Assembly: GCA_028274465.1 (NCBI GenBank)
Contig: CM051455.1
Location: 105,274,942-105,338,941, forward strand
Length of the DNA stretch: 64,000 bases
Source of the DNA: Plantago ovata
Taxonomy: Eukaryota; Streptophyta; Magnoliopsida; Lamiales; Plantaginaceae
Reading direction: 5' to 3'
The notes beneath the pieces were generated by a model, which saw nothing but the letters and a program-made list of their open reading frames with translations, had not been told where the DNA came from and did no database searches. Position 1 is the first letter of the stretch. Each line of letters begins with the position of its first letter. Below are positions 29,159 to 39,413 of this stretch, piece after piece. The translations under genes and the position numbers were made by a program.

Positions 29159-30660
29159 ATCATGCTGAGGCCAAAGAAACCATTGAAGCTTTTGGCCGCC
29201 AGCAGCCGTAGCTACCCTGCTAGCGAGTCCAAGCCGGACTCGCCATTCCGCACCCCGAGTTCTCAGTCGAGCTCGGGGCGCACCCATGTTAGCGAGACTC
29301 TGGAGCCTAGTCATCGGTCGAGGAGCAGTGCGGGGTCTACTGGCCCATAAGATGTGTTTGCATACTTGCATGATGACGGCTTCACCCTGGAGGAGTACAC
29401 CCGGGTGCCAGATGAATGGGAAGCGTGTTGTGTGGCCCATGCCTGGGAATGTGTAAGTACATCACTCATTTTTACTTACAATTGTATTTTTTTTTCAAGG
29501 TATTTTGTAACAGCTGGAGTATTTTGTGTATGTCATTGCAACAGGATGATGTCGAGGGAGGCTGCTAGCCTCATCAGCAAGGAAGCCACGAAGATCATGG
29601 AATGCTCTCGAGGTTAGTGACTTTTCTTGTACGCTTTATTTTTATGTTATTTTCTAATATGTGGATGTGGTATGTTAGCCACTTTATTTGGGTGATATGT
29701 TAGTCACCGTGTTGTTAGTTGTACTAGGACAATGTGTAATTTGTTTGGGTGATATGTTAGTCACTGTGTTGTTAGTTGTACTAGGACAATGTGTAATTTG
29801 TGTGGGTGATATGTTCTGTTAAATTGTGGATAATTTGTGAAATGTAGGAGAAGTACTTCCTCCCTAACATGTTCAAGTCGAAGTTGTGGTACTGCTTTGA
29901 GCATGACGGATTGGAGTCCTTCCGGAAGAAGCTTCCTAAGGTTAAGAAAAGCCGGAAGAGGCCAGGATGGATTAGGGAGGAGGAGTGGCCCGAGTGGATC
30001 AAGTATTGGGACGAGGACCTTGATGCGGTGAAGTTGTCGGAGCAGAACAACCTCAACCAGGGCTCAGGTCCACATGATGGGACAGGATCGGTCCAACATA
30101 AACTGGATTCGAAATCCCAGTTGGTGCGACCTCTTGAGGCGGTAAGTGATTATTGAATTGAGTAACTTTCTAATACCTTCTTTATTTTTAAAGTTCTCTT
30201 TCAATCATTAATTAACTATGTTTATATTCGATGAAGATATCCGACGGAAGGGAGCCGACGATGTGGGACCATTTTTGTGAATGCCACGGCACACTTTCTT
30301 GTTTGTTTGCAATTTCAGGCGGAGTATCTGCTAGGGTGGAGAACCGCCCTGAGCTCATGGTCGATCAGCGGAACGCCATCTACATGGAGATCTGCGAGCT
30401 TGATGAGAAGGGGTGTGTATTCGGCATAGGAAACCTGACGCAGGCCATCGCGGAAACCGTTAATCAGGGTTGCTCGATCCATCTCGAAGCGTCAACGGAG
30501 AACTGAGGTGCCTCCTCAGTTTCTCCAGGAACACGAGTAGCTGAAAGAGACGGTCCAGAAGCAGGCCGAGGAAGCTGCTCGGATGAGAGCAGAGCAAGAG
30601 CAGATGAAGGCGGGTTTCAAGGGGGCGATCTCCTGGATGATTAAGAAGTATGCCCCCCCC
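29159..30660 (+). pseudogene. CACTA-1 gene of the Transposase_24 (Ptta/En/Spm) type
   Basis: Probable exons: 29159-29452, 29545-29612, 29848-30141 and 30237 onward, each with GT...AG edges (GTAAGT, GTTAGT, GTAAGT donors). The ATG is at 29162. Residues encoded in 29848-30141 (LPNMFKSKLWYCFEHDG, WIREEEWPEWIKYWD) and in 30237-30506 (SDGREPTMWDHFCECHG, NAIYMEICELDEKGCVFGIGN) fit the pattern of the PF03004 plant En/Spm family. The tail (30506-30660) reads in another frame as a Glu/Lys/Gln coiled coil. There is an in-frame TAA at 29348-29350, followed by well-matched coding sequence in the same frame, and a frame change near 30490. The copy is thus probably inactive. The partner protein of this family in En/Spm binds subterminal repeats; that role here is inference. 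Confidence 0.6.
29690..29816 (+). repeat. 57-bp tandem repeat in a CACTA-1 intron
   Basis: Two full copies and a partial third of a unit starting GGGTGATATGTTAGTCAC begin at 29690, 29747 and 29804. The first two differ at very few bases. The array fills much of the intron 29613-29847. Confidence 0.85.
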
Positions 30661-31247
30661 CTAACTTCATGATGTGACCTGCCGATGTGGATGTTTGTAT
30701 TTTTATTAGTACACTTTTTTTTTATTTCGAACAACTTTTTTGTTTTCTTTAGTACAATTAATACTTTTATTCATTTCTTTCGAATGCTTAAATAATTAGT
30801 ATACATTTGTGTAGAATTTTTAGTTACGAAATTAGTATATATTTGTTGGTCGTAAATACATTTGAGGTGAACCACTACAAAAAAATAAATAAATTAAAAA
30901 CAATTTATTCAAGGCGATTTAGCGACATATAGATTAATCCGTTGCCAAATCCCCCCTAACCAGCTTCAGCCACGTGCATCTGACGGCTTCCGTCGCTAAA
31001 TACAGATACGGATAAAGTTATCCGTCTTTAATTTGGTCAATGACGGATAAGTTTATCTGTCGTTATATAAAGAGACGGATAAGTTTGTCCATCGCCATAT
31101 AAAGAGACGGATAAGTTTATCCGTCACTTTATGGATTAGCAACGCCACTTTTCGCGACGGGCCATCCGTCGCTATATACCATTACAACGGATCGCTCCGT
31201 ATAGCGACAGATGGCATCCGTCGCTAAATCCGATTTTTCTTGTACTG
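30661..31247 (+). repeat. CACTA-1 right end: 3' flank, subterminal repeats and terminal repeat
   Basis: Positions 30661-30870 are AT-rich and hold nothing I recognise. From 30873 a CACTACAAAAAAA-like sequence begins, followed by dense ACGGATAAGTTTATCCGTC and CCGTCGCTAAAT units up to the terminal repeat (31234-31247). The internal CACTA-like start could be a decayed terminus of a small related element. Confidence 0.75.
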
Positions 31248-31334
31248 AAACTAGTTAAGTATAGTTGTTTGTGTGTAGGAGAGCCTCGTTGTCATTTATA
31301 CTTGAAGGGAACTAATGAGGATTATGTAGGTACC

Positions 31335-32660
31335 ATGAATACGAGGGCTAAGAGAGCTGGACGCGAAGGTACCTCTAAGGGCAAGAAGAAGGCGAAGAAT
31401 GCTCCCGAGGCACCCCGTGAGTCGGATAGCCTCAAGGCTGACCGACAACAGTTCCGGAATGAGGAAGAGAGATTGGTGATTGGTGATCGTAGCATTGCAT
31501 TCACCGAGGCTAAGACGGCTCTTGATGGTCCTAGGCAGCTTGGCGGAGTTGATTTTGGACCGTGGTTGGGCATTTTATGCCACAGAGCTTCCATATTGGG
31601 ACCGTGTTGTTGTTGACGAGTTCTACATCGGGTATGAGGACTATGATGAGGTGACTGAGGAGGTCCCGGTGAAAGGAGTTGGCGTTCCATTCCCCCCTTT
31701 GAAAATTACTAGCTTCTTGATGGGGTTGGAGGTCGACTTGAAGGAGGATGGCAATGACCATTTGGGCAAGTAGCGTGATGATGAGAACCATTTCTCCTAC
31801 AACCCCGCGGAGCTTTACCTCTATGATCTGGATGCAGAGACTAATAGTCAGCGAGTGGCTAATGCTATCACCCACTCCACATATCAGTTTCCACCACTCC
31901 GGCCTCACACACTAGAGCGGAGTGATTTTTCGTTGTCTGCAAGGTTGATGATGAAGTTTATCATGGCAAATCTGGTGCCAAGGAAGAATGATTCGAAGAT
32001 GCAGCCCTATCTTGGGAACTTGATCTATGCGGTATTGCACGATTTACCACTCACCCCAGGGGTGATTATTTATGATCAGTTTGTGCGCCATCGGAGGCCT
32101 AGGCAGTCACTTGTGTTCCCTAGTCTCACACCGCTTTGTGTAAAAAGGCGAGAGTTCCCGACATGTTCCCTCGAGAGAAGCCGAAGAAGCCCATCGACAA
32201 GTCTGTCTATCTTGAGGTGCAGCGCTCCTTTACTGCCCAGATTGGAGAGGTCCCTTTACCTTGCGCGGCCCCAGTCCCTAGAGTATCTCCCTCTACCTCT
32301 AGGCAACCCTCCGCCTTTGATTTCGAGGAGATCACGACTTACTTGTCGGAGCAGTTTGGTGCCTACCGGACTTCTATGCTAGAGGCTCAGACCATCCATT
32401 TTGGTGTTTTCCGGGAGGAGGAGACTAGGAGATGGGATGCATTTCAGGAGGCCGACACTCATCGCTGGAACGAGTTTGTCGCGGCGGATACTCGTAGATG
32501 GGATGCTCATCACACCGCGGTCTCGGAGAGGTTTGATGCTTTGGCACGCTATATTCCCGGATTCCCTTCTCATAGCCAGCCGAGTAGGAGTGGTAGCGGA
32601 GCTCCTGAGGACCCTTGTGATAGTCCGTTTCCTCACTATGGCGGAGCACCACCCTTCTAG
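31335..32660 (+). pseudogene. Ath-f second gene (PF20167-like)
   Basis: The ATG (31335-31337) lies five bases after the intron acceptor. The N-terminus is basic (NTRAKRAGREGTSKGKKKAK). The core shows VVVDEFYIGYEDYDEV, VKGVGVPFPPLKITSFL and MMKFIMANLVPRKND, parallel to HEFYAGFTDLEEKEG, VRGLIVPWTPASISAF and MMKFCIFNLIPRKND in Ath-j. The C-terminal part has a repeated EADTxRWxxF / AADTRRWDAH pattern, likely helical, and ends at TAG (32658-32660). The protein is unlike any polymerase or integrase. The gene looks broken at about two or three places. Its position after protease matches the env-like slot, but no membrane segment is visible. Confidence 0.6.
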
Positions 32661-34270
32661 AGATCTCAACCGACAGAGGCCATATCAAGACTGGTAGCAC
32701 ATCTCCACTTTTTCTTTTCTTATCCTTTCAGCTAGAGACTAGCTTTCGGCTAAGTTTGGGGAGGGGTCGTGGAGTTGTACTTGTTTTGATTTGGCTTGTT
32801 TACTATTTTCGTTGAGGTACTTTTGCTATTTCGATTTGGTTGTATGATTTCTTTGATTATGACTTCTTCGATTTGGTTGTATGATATTGTGATGATGACT
32901 CTTGTACTCTTTTTTTATTGTTTTAGTAGTTGTGGCCCGTGTGCCTTTTGTCGTGATAGTTTGTGAGTTTTTCATTTTTTTGCATGCATTTCATCCTTGG
33001 TATAGTTGTTGCACTTTTTTGTGTGGAGTCGATTGCCAAGTGTTTAAAACTCTTTTATTGAATAGACTAAGTGTTTATGACCATTGACCATACATTGCAT
33101 TCCTATGTAAGTAGTTTGAGGCATATCTCGCTTGGTTAGTCACATTCGCATGTGCACTAGTTAAACCTTGCAGTCTCGATATCACCTTGTGTGGTATTTC
33201 TTCTACTGCGGTTCACGAAGGCCTTATCAAATGATGCATGGTAGAGTCTATGGTTGTTTACCCATGTAATTATGTACTTAAGAGGCGACAAGTACTTCAC
33301 CCTGCTATTGAGATTGACAAATGCCTAGGAAGGAAGTAGAGTGAGGTGTGTGATCCTATGTATTAAACCTATTCTTTCGAATAGGTTTGGGGAGGGGGTT
33401 ACCGCTGTTGTTCTTGTCTTTCGTCTTTTTGAGTCCTTGTAAAGTTTGTTCTTTTTCCTTTGGTGTCTTGTACTCCAACCTATTCTTTTGAATAGGTTTG
33501 GGGAGGTGTTTGTGTTTGTTTTCTTTTCGTTGTAGTTGTTGCTTGCGTTTATAAAGAGAATCATAATAAATCAAACAAAATCATAATAGAAAGCAAAAAA
33601 GAAGAAAAAGAAACAAAAGAAAAAAAAAGAGAATAAAGAATAAGATCAAAAAAAGAAAAAGAAGGGTAAAAAACAAGCAAAAAAGCAGTCTTTCTCAAGT
33701 GTTGTAAATAATTTTCAGTTTTTCGTTGTGTAAGTGTCGAGTTGTAAATTCTTCCTTGTATTTCGTGTCGCCTTGTGTTGAGGCCTGTTCTTGACAACCC
33801 TGGTCCTGCCATTCAGGAAATGGTTGAAAGAGACTCATTCTTTGAGAGTCTGTGTAGAATAGGGAAGTGTTATCTTTCTAGGGAACCCTCTTTCGTTTGA
33901 TGCGAGCCAGTATTGGTTCGCCCTCTCTTGAGGAAAAGTCTCACCTGGTGAACAGAAGTAATTCCTCGGTTTCATAGGCACGGGCCAATCATAGTATGAT
34001 AATATGCATCATTGTGTCGTCATTCACCTGGTCCAGGTAGAAGATGTTACAAGAGACTAATCGGTTTAACAAAGTGCACATGTGAATGTGTACATTCTCA
34101 ATCGAGACTTACTTCAACCTGCTTGCATGTTATGATTCGTATGGTCTTTGTTCATAAGCACTTGGTAGATTCAATATATTAGTTCTTCTCTCTTGGCATG
34201 AGACTCCTTTTTATGTTGCATTTAGTTAGTTTGCTGCTTGAGGACAAGCAAGGGTTCGGTTTGGAGAGTT
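32661..34270 (+). other. Ath-f 3' non-coding region
   Basis: A polypurine-like AAGTTTGGGGAGGGG (near 32750-32766) comes soon after the gene end. Further on are two hairpin modules (33368-33385 and 33479-33496), an A-rich tract (about 33555-33690), the conserved block (about 33780-34120) and GGTTTGGAGAG just before the LTR. No gene is seen. Confidence 0.75.
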
Positions 34271-35704
34271 TGATGAACGTATTTTTAACACGTTCATCTT
34301 GTCTTTTTCGCCTCCTTTTGCTATCTTTGAGTCTAATTTTGTTGTTAGTTTTCTAGAATAGTGTCACGTTTCGTTTGTTTTGCATTTCTCAGGCACTTAG
34401 GTACAAAGTGGCGGTTTTGAGCTCAAACGTAGCATTTTTGGATGCAATTGGATCATGTTTGAGCACCACGACATCCATGGACGTGCTTGATTGTGCCCGG
34501 GACCTACTAAGTGACTGAATGTGTGTTTCCAAGGGGATAAGAGGCTATTCAGAGGCTTGGAGCTGAAGAAAAAGAGCCGGAGCTGCGTTTTGGTTCCAGG
34601 TGAAGCGCCCAGAACCATGTCCAGAAGCAGAATTGGAGTAGAATTGAGCCTGTTTCAGTAGTGCTGCTGGGCAAAGCGCCTAGCAGAGCCAGACAAAGTG
34701 CCTGGCTGAGTGACCCGCCCAGCTCTGCCAGGCGCTTCACCCAGTTCAAAAAGCAACAGTAAATTTTCCTCATTAAGTACACATTTTTCAGTTACAATTT
34801 CATACTTTTCAGACCTGCACCTGCGTTTTGGGAGCTTTCTCTAGCCCTAATTCTCAGATTTGAACATTTTAACCATTGTAATATTTTAGAGATTGAAGAT
34901 TTGGCATTAGGATTGCATTCTACATTCATATACGGAGAGGTTTCTAGAGCAAAACCATCAAGTAGTGACAACTTTGGTGTTAACTTTGTATCAACTCCAT
35001 TTTATAGTACTTGAATTCATGTTTTCCTTTGCTTATTCATATGAAATGATGTTAACCGTTATGAGTATGAGTAGCTAAATCCCTTTGTGTTGGTGGTAGT
35101 ATGAGGATTCAATCATAATATGAATTACTTTATGCTTGTATGAGGTTTCGATTCGATCTTGCTGCATGTTTTATCTCGTTTGACATAGTTGCCAATCAAA
35201 TATCTTCGAATATGAGTATGTGACAAACTCTTGGTCAATTAAGGCTATGATCTATGATTAAAAACATGCAACATGCTAGATAAATAGTGTAAGTGATTAC
35301 ACTACTAAAGTATTGATATGATCCTTTCAAGACGTGTGTCTTAAACTTGTCTAGGCGTTTTACATTGTAAAACTTGATGAAGGCTTTACGCACCGTACTT
35401 ACAAGCATTTACGTGATTCATTGCATGATTGTTCCAGATTACTACCACCAACCCTTTCTCATTATAGTTTACAAGAAATTCGGTCAAGTTTGCATCCTGA
35501 TTGCTTGTTTGTTTAAAGTTTACAAACTCTTTTCAAACACTCGATTCGTTGACTGAAATTACTTGCGAAAACTACCAACAAAGCCACGCTAGGTCCCGAG
35601 AGAACGACACTCGGGGACAACTTGCCTTTGCACTAAGTATTGTGTAGTGATAAGTGTTCTTTGGCTTTTTAATACAAATATTAATTTTGATTCTAACGAC
35701 ATCA
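34271..35704 (+). repeat. Ath-f 3' LTR (about 1434 bp)
   Basis: It begins TGATGAACG after a polypurine tract. The end is set at GACATCA by the TGATG/CATCA inverted ends and because the sequence after it is unlike any LTR element here. It carries a GAAGCGCCC/GGGCAAAGCGCC array (34600-34745). It is the most divergent LTR in the window. No partner LTR is seen. Confidence 0.75.
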
Positions 35705-35764
35705 ATTACACTGGCTGGTTCTACTTTGCAAACGTTTATAACATAAATTATTGTATGTTCAACA

Positions 35765-36400
35765 TGTTTATTTTGTGATATTTTCGAACACTAGTGTACG
35801 TATGTAACGGATCTATTCAACATTAATTCAAAAAAACTAATTGTGTTCGACGGGTATAATCTGCAATACTTTAAACCAAAAAGTTGTGTTTCAACAGAAT
35901 TATTTTTTACGGGTGTTTTTCACAATATTTTAAAATACAAACTGTATTTGACGGGTATATTGCGCAATAATTGAGAACACTAACTATATCCGACGGGTTT
36001 ATTTCATAATAATTTAGAACGCAATCCGTGTACAATGGGTTTATCCTGTTGTATTATGGAACACTAAATGTGGTTGACAGTTTTTGAATTTCGCAATACT
36101 TTTAGATACTAATTTGAGTAAATCTTATAAAAAAAACCAGTTTTACACTCATATGACGGTAAAACTGGTTAGGCGAGTGCTTAAGTGACCTAGTTGGTCG
36201 CTTATATAACCCAGACGAAACCAACTTTACACTAAGTTAGTGTAATGGTAGTTCTTCTCAAGAATTTATGTACTAATTTTGTTCGACTGGTCTATTTCGC
36301 TACGATTTTAGAATACTATTTTGTTTGACGGGTGCATTTTGCATTTATAATACTAATTTGTTCGATCGGTGTATTTTGCAATGATTTAGAAGACTGACTG
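35765..36400 (+). repeat. Degenerate minisatellite, unit about 40-46 bp
   Basis: Roughly eight to ten diverged copies follow the pattern TTGTTCGACGGGT-TATTTTGCAATA-TTTAGAATACTAA. Clear members start near 35841, 35941, 35985, 36282, 36320 and 36357. The array is broken at about 36120-36250 by an unrelated piece with two palindromes. Confidence 0.65.
36135..36245. repeat. Two strong palindromes within the minisatellite
   Basis: A perfect 12-bp inverted repeat (AACCAGTTTTAC / GTAAAACTGGTT, 12-base loop) lies at 36135-36170. A 19-bp palindrome (TTACACTAAGTTAGTGTAA) lies at 36227-36245. The short region between and around them could be a small MITE-like insertion, but no flanking duplication was identified. 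Confidence 0.6.
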
Positions 36401-36727
36401 TAATAATCTGTACATTTTTATGAGTACGAGTTTTATTTAGTGGATCTGGTCTTATTACATTTAATAGGTTGGAATTTATGAGCTTTTATTTTATGGACCG
36501 CTAAAATGAGACGTATTTTTTTTCGATTTCTATTGGCATCCGCTTTAGCAACTAATTAAGTTTGTAGGACTCTTTTTTAGGCGGTGGCTCTTCCAGCGGT
36601 GTTTTTTACATCTACAATACTCGAACCCGAAAACTTACTCAAGTGAACTCAAGTCTCTTGCCACTGGAACCAACAGTCGTTGGTAATGAGATGATTCAAG
36701 ACCAATTGAATTGACGGTTGGTGGCTA

Positions 36728-38110
36728 TGATGACAGTATTTTTTACACTTTCATTCGGTTCTTTTTCACCAATTTAGCTATCCTCTTGTATGCATTTTAG
36801 TGCATTTTGTTAGAATAGTGTCACGTTTCCATTTTCTTTGTTATTTTCAGGATTTAGGTGAAAATTGCACTTTTCGATATGAATCATGGCGAAATATTAA
36901 AGTTTTGGTGCAACGAGATCACCCGTGGTGTGTCAAGGAGTACCGGGACGTCTTTCCAGGCCACAAGACCAAGTTTCGGAGCTTAAAGTCGTGCCCAAGA
37001 CCAAAAAGTTGAAGACTTGGAGGAGAAAAGCACAGGCAATTCTCTTCCCGTGCTAGGCGCACCGCCTGGCACCCCAGGCGGTCAGCCTGGTGTCAGGCGC
37101 ACAGCCTGGTGCGTTTCGGAAGCCCAGCGATATTTATATTAAAAAGTCGAATTTTCATATCTTGATTCATACTTTTGCAGACATAAACCCTAGAGCGCTT
37201 GTTCCGGGTTTTATTTGACTTAGAACTACTTTTTCTTAGCAATTTGGAGCATCAAGGTAGAGATTTGGACATCTATTGATCTCACCTTGATATACCTTTG
37301 AGAGTTTAGGAATTCACCGGAGATTGACAACCCTCGGTGGTAACTTTGTATCTCACTATTTTTTGCATTCTATCTTTCAATTCAACCATGTTTTCATCTA
37401 TGATTGTTATGATTGCTCTTGTTGATTTCGATTTTGATATGAGTAGCTAAATTTCTAGTTGGTGATAGTATGTAAATTCATAGCTAGGGTTTATATTGTG
37501 CATGATTGAGTTTCTGAATCTTTTACTTGTAGAATTGTTTTATTCGATTCTTTGATCCTATTAAGCCAAATATCTTCGTATAAAAGTGTTAGAAACACTA
37601 GGACAGTTCAAGATCATCGTTTTCAATATTTACAATTATCAAGTACTGCTTGCACTAAGCCTGGCAACCTTAGCCAAGTATTAGTATAGATAAGATCTTT
37701 CAAAACCTGTCTTTTGGTGTTTGTTCTGATCGAGCGTTTGGGTGGAAACATTGCGACAGTATCCTCTCCGAATGGAGAGTTGTCTGATATGGTGAAAACA
37801 ATACCCACAGCAATATTAGTTCGAATTACTTTTAAAGCAGTACGTGTTGCACTTTTATGCATAATTAGAACCCGATGCTTAGAATGAGCATTACTATCAC
37901 CAGCTCTCATCATATATTGTTAAGTAAAGCTAAGTTAAATTTGTTTACTGAATTTATAATAGTTATTGTAGTTAAAGCTATTTAAGTCCCTAGAGATCGA
38001 CACTCGATGTCATCTTACCTCTACACTACGTGTTTTGTGTAGTTGTGAGTTGCCCTTTGGCTTTAAAAAAAATTCATTTGATTATTCGAGTCTGACAATC
38101 TCGTTCATCA
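36728..38110 (+). repeat. Ath-h 5' LTR (1383 bp)
   Basis: It begins TGATGACAG and ends TCGTTCATCA, followed by a tRNA-Asp primer site. It is of the same class as the Ath-b 3' LTR. A GC-rich CAGGCG/CGCCTGG array (37050-37115) precedes a weak TATTTATAT box near 37130. Confidence 0.9.
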
Positions 38111-38113
38111 AAT

Positions 38114-38131
38114 TGGCACCGTTGTCGGGGA
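38114..38131 (+). promoter_or_regulatory. Ath-h primer binding site, tRNA-Asp type
   Basis: It reads TGGCACCGTTGTCGGGGA, two differences from the tRNA-Asp complement, three bases after the LTR. Confidence 0.8.
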
Positions 38132-38256
38132 CCTTTACTCCTTTTTACTCTTTAGCTTATTTATATTTTCAGCATTCAACTCCTAGGATAAATGATCTTA
38201 ATCTGTCTAGTTTAGAAGTTGTTACAAATTTTAGTCAGAACTAACAGGACTGATTT

Positions 38257-39413
38257 TTGGTTGTGAGTTACTCCTGTCACAGATATCCAGGTATGACGTC
38301 CATGAGGGCTCACATGACACCCCAATTTCTGCAGGTTAAGAGAGGATCAGCTATATACCTGGAGGATGAGTTAACTGGGTATGAAGTGACAAGTTCCGGG
38401 GTGAGGAACATTCCAAGGTTTGAGGAAGGAGTGGTAATGAATCCATTGAGTTTCATTCGATCCTACGAGGAGGAAATAGCCCGAATTCTGGCGAAGGGGT
38501 TTACATAGGACCAAGTGTGCAGGAAGTTATTTTCTTTCGCCTTGGGGTATGAGCCAAGGCTTTGGATGGCAAGGTTAGCACTAGGATCGCTGAAGACTTG
38601 GGACCAAGTAGTAGAGGAGTTCATGGCGCATTTTATGCCTTACCAAGAGACAATGGCCTTACGAGACAGGATTGAACGCTTCAAGCAAGAAGAAGATGGG
38701 TGGTTTTGTGACACCTATGAACGTTTTGAGAAGTATAAACGAGAGTGTCCCCATCATCGTTTCGACGATGGGGAGTTGATTTGGTATTTTGTTGGGGGAC
38801 GTGATGAGGTTAGGCTTAGAGTGGATGGGTTGTGCGGAGGATTGAAAGAATGTACGGTTGCAGAGGCAGAAAAGGTCTTCCATAAGTACGCCAGCGGATC
38901 CACGTAGTCTGAGAGACTAACACCAATTCACACCACCAGTGAGAAACTAGACCGAGGTGGAGCTGAAAGCTTATCTGAAGCGTATGCCTTAAGCACGCTT
39001 CCGGGTGATCGGGAGAATGAAGAAGAAGATATTAATGAGGAGGATGAACTTGCATATTATGCAGGAATTAAGGCCATTCAGAGTGTATTTGAAATCACAC
39101 ATGCAGGGAAAGTTGAACAGAACCTTCGTATAGCAAGCGTTTTTGAAGGTGTAGCAGTAACTGAGCGACTAATGGAGGAATTCAGCTTGTTAGAGAGTGA
39201 GAAGGTAGAAGAAATTCGTACACCTGAGTTCGGAGAAAAATTCACAAGGGACGCCCCACTGGAGGTGAGGGGCGGTCCGCCTGGTGTGGGGGGCGGTGCA
39301 CCCCTCACGAACAGAGAGCTGGAAGGAGACAGCTCTCTGGGTATCGACGGGGGGACGCCCCTGGCCACCCCAGGCGCACCGCCTGAGGTAGGGGGCGGTC
39401 TGCCCCACAACAC
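38257..39413 (+). pseudogene. Ath-h gag, N-terminal part
   Basis: It is homologous to the Ath-d gag over its length. Family motifs: PLSFIRSYEEEIARILAKGF, LCRKLFSFALGYEP-like sequence (here MCRKLFSF), GSLKTWDQVVEEFMAHF, PHHRFDDGELIWYFVGG. A Gly/Pro-rich stretch (39255-39410) is encoded by a GC-rich palindrome array. Ath-i is inserted at 39413. Athila Gag forms the particle shell and packages RNA. The gene looks broken about once or twice in addition to the Ath-i insertion. Confidence 0.7.

Larger units (their letters stand above)
19061..31247 (+). mobile_element. CACTA-1: En/Spm-type DNA transposon, split by Ath-g
   Basis: The left end is CACTACAAGAAAAC, the canonical CACTA terminal inverted repeat. 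The right end is TTTTTCTTGTACTG, its complement with one change near the tip. The flanking 3-bp duplication is AAA (19058-19060 and 31248-31250). Subterminal regions (19070-19322 and 30890-31235) carry many direct and inverted copies of ATCCGTC(G/T)CTAAAT and ACGGATAAGTTTATCCGTC, the expected transposase-binding repeats. Without Ath-g it is about 3.1 kb. It carries one gene of the Transposase_24 type and no TnpD-like transposase, so it is non-autonomous. Confidence 0.9.
18589..31329 (+). other. Ath-f candidate leader intron carrying CACTA-1
   Basis: Donor AATTAAG|GTACTC and acceptor TTATGTAG|GTACC (31329/31330, five bases before ATG) match the Ath-c intron by position. Without CACTA-1 and its 3-bp duplication the intron is about 551 bp, against 544 bp in Ath-c. 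The parts outside the transposon (18589-19060 and 31248-31329) hold no gene. Confidence 0.6.
17577..35704 (+). mobile_element. Ath-f: non-autonomous Athila-like element with protease and a second gene, host of CACTA-1
   Basis: Visible parts: aspartic protease (17577-18072), spacer with a GC-rich array (18073-18588), a leader intron (18589-31329) containing CACTA-1, a PF20167-like gene (31335-32660), the 3' non-coding region (32661-34270) and a 3' LTR (34271-35704). The gag part and 5' LTR are missing at the left joint. Its LTR and protease are the most divergent of the Athila-like copies here, so it is probably a distinct and older family. It lacks polymerase genes. Confidence 0.75.
35705..36727. 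other. Non-LTR intergenic stretch
   Basis: This is the only stretch of about 1 kb that does not resemble an LTR element or CACTA-1. It is AT-rich, has no convincing gene, and holds a degenerate minisatellite (35765-36400) plus a unique tail (36400-36727). The last five bases, GGCTA, are the expected left copy of the Ath-h target duplication. Confidence 0.6.
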
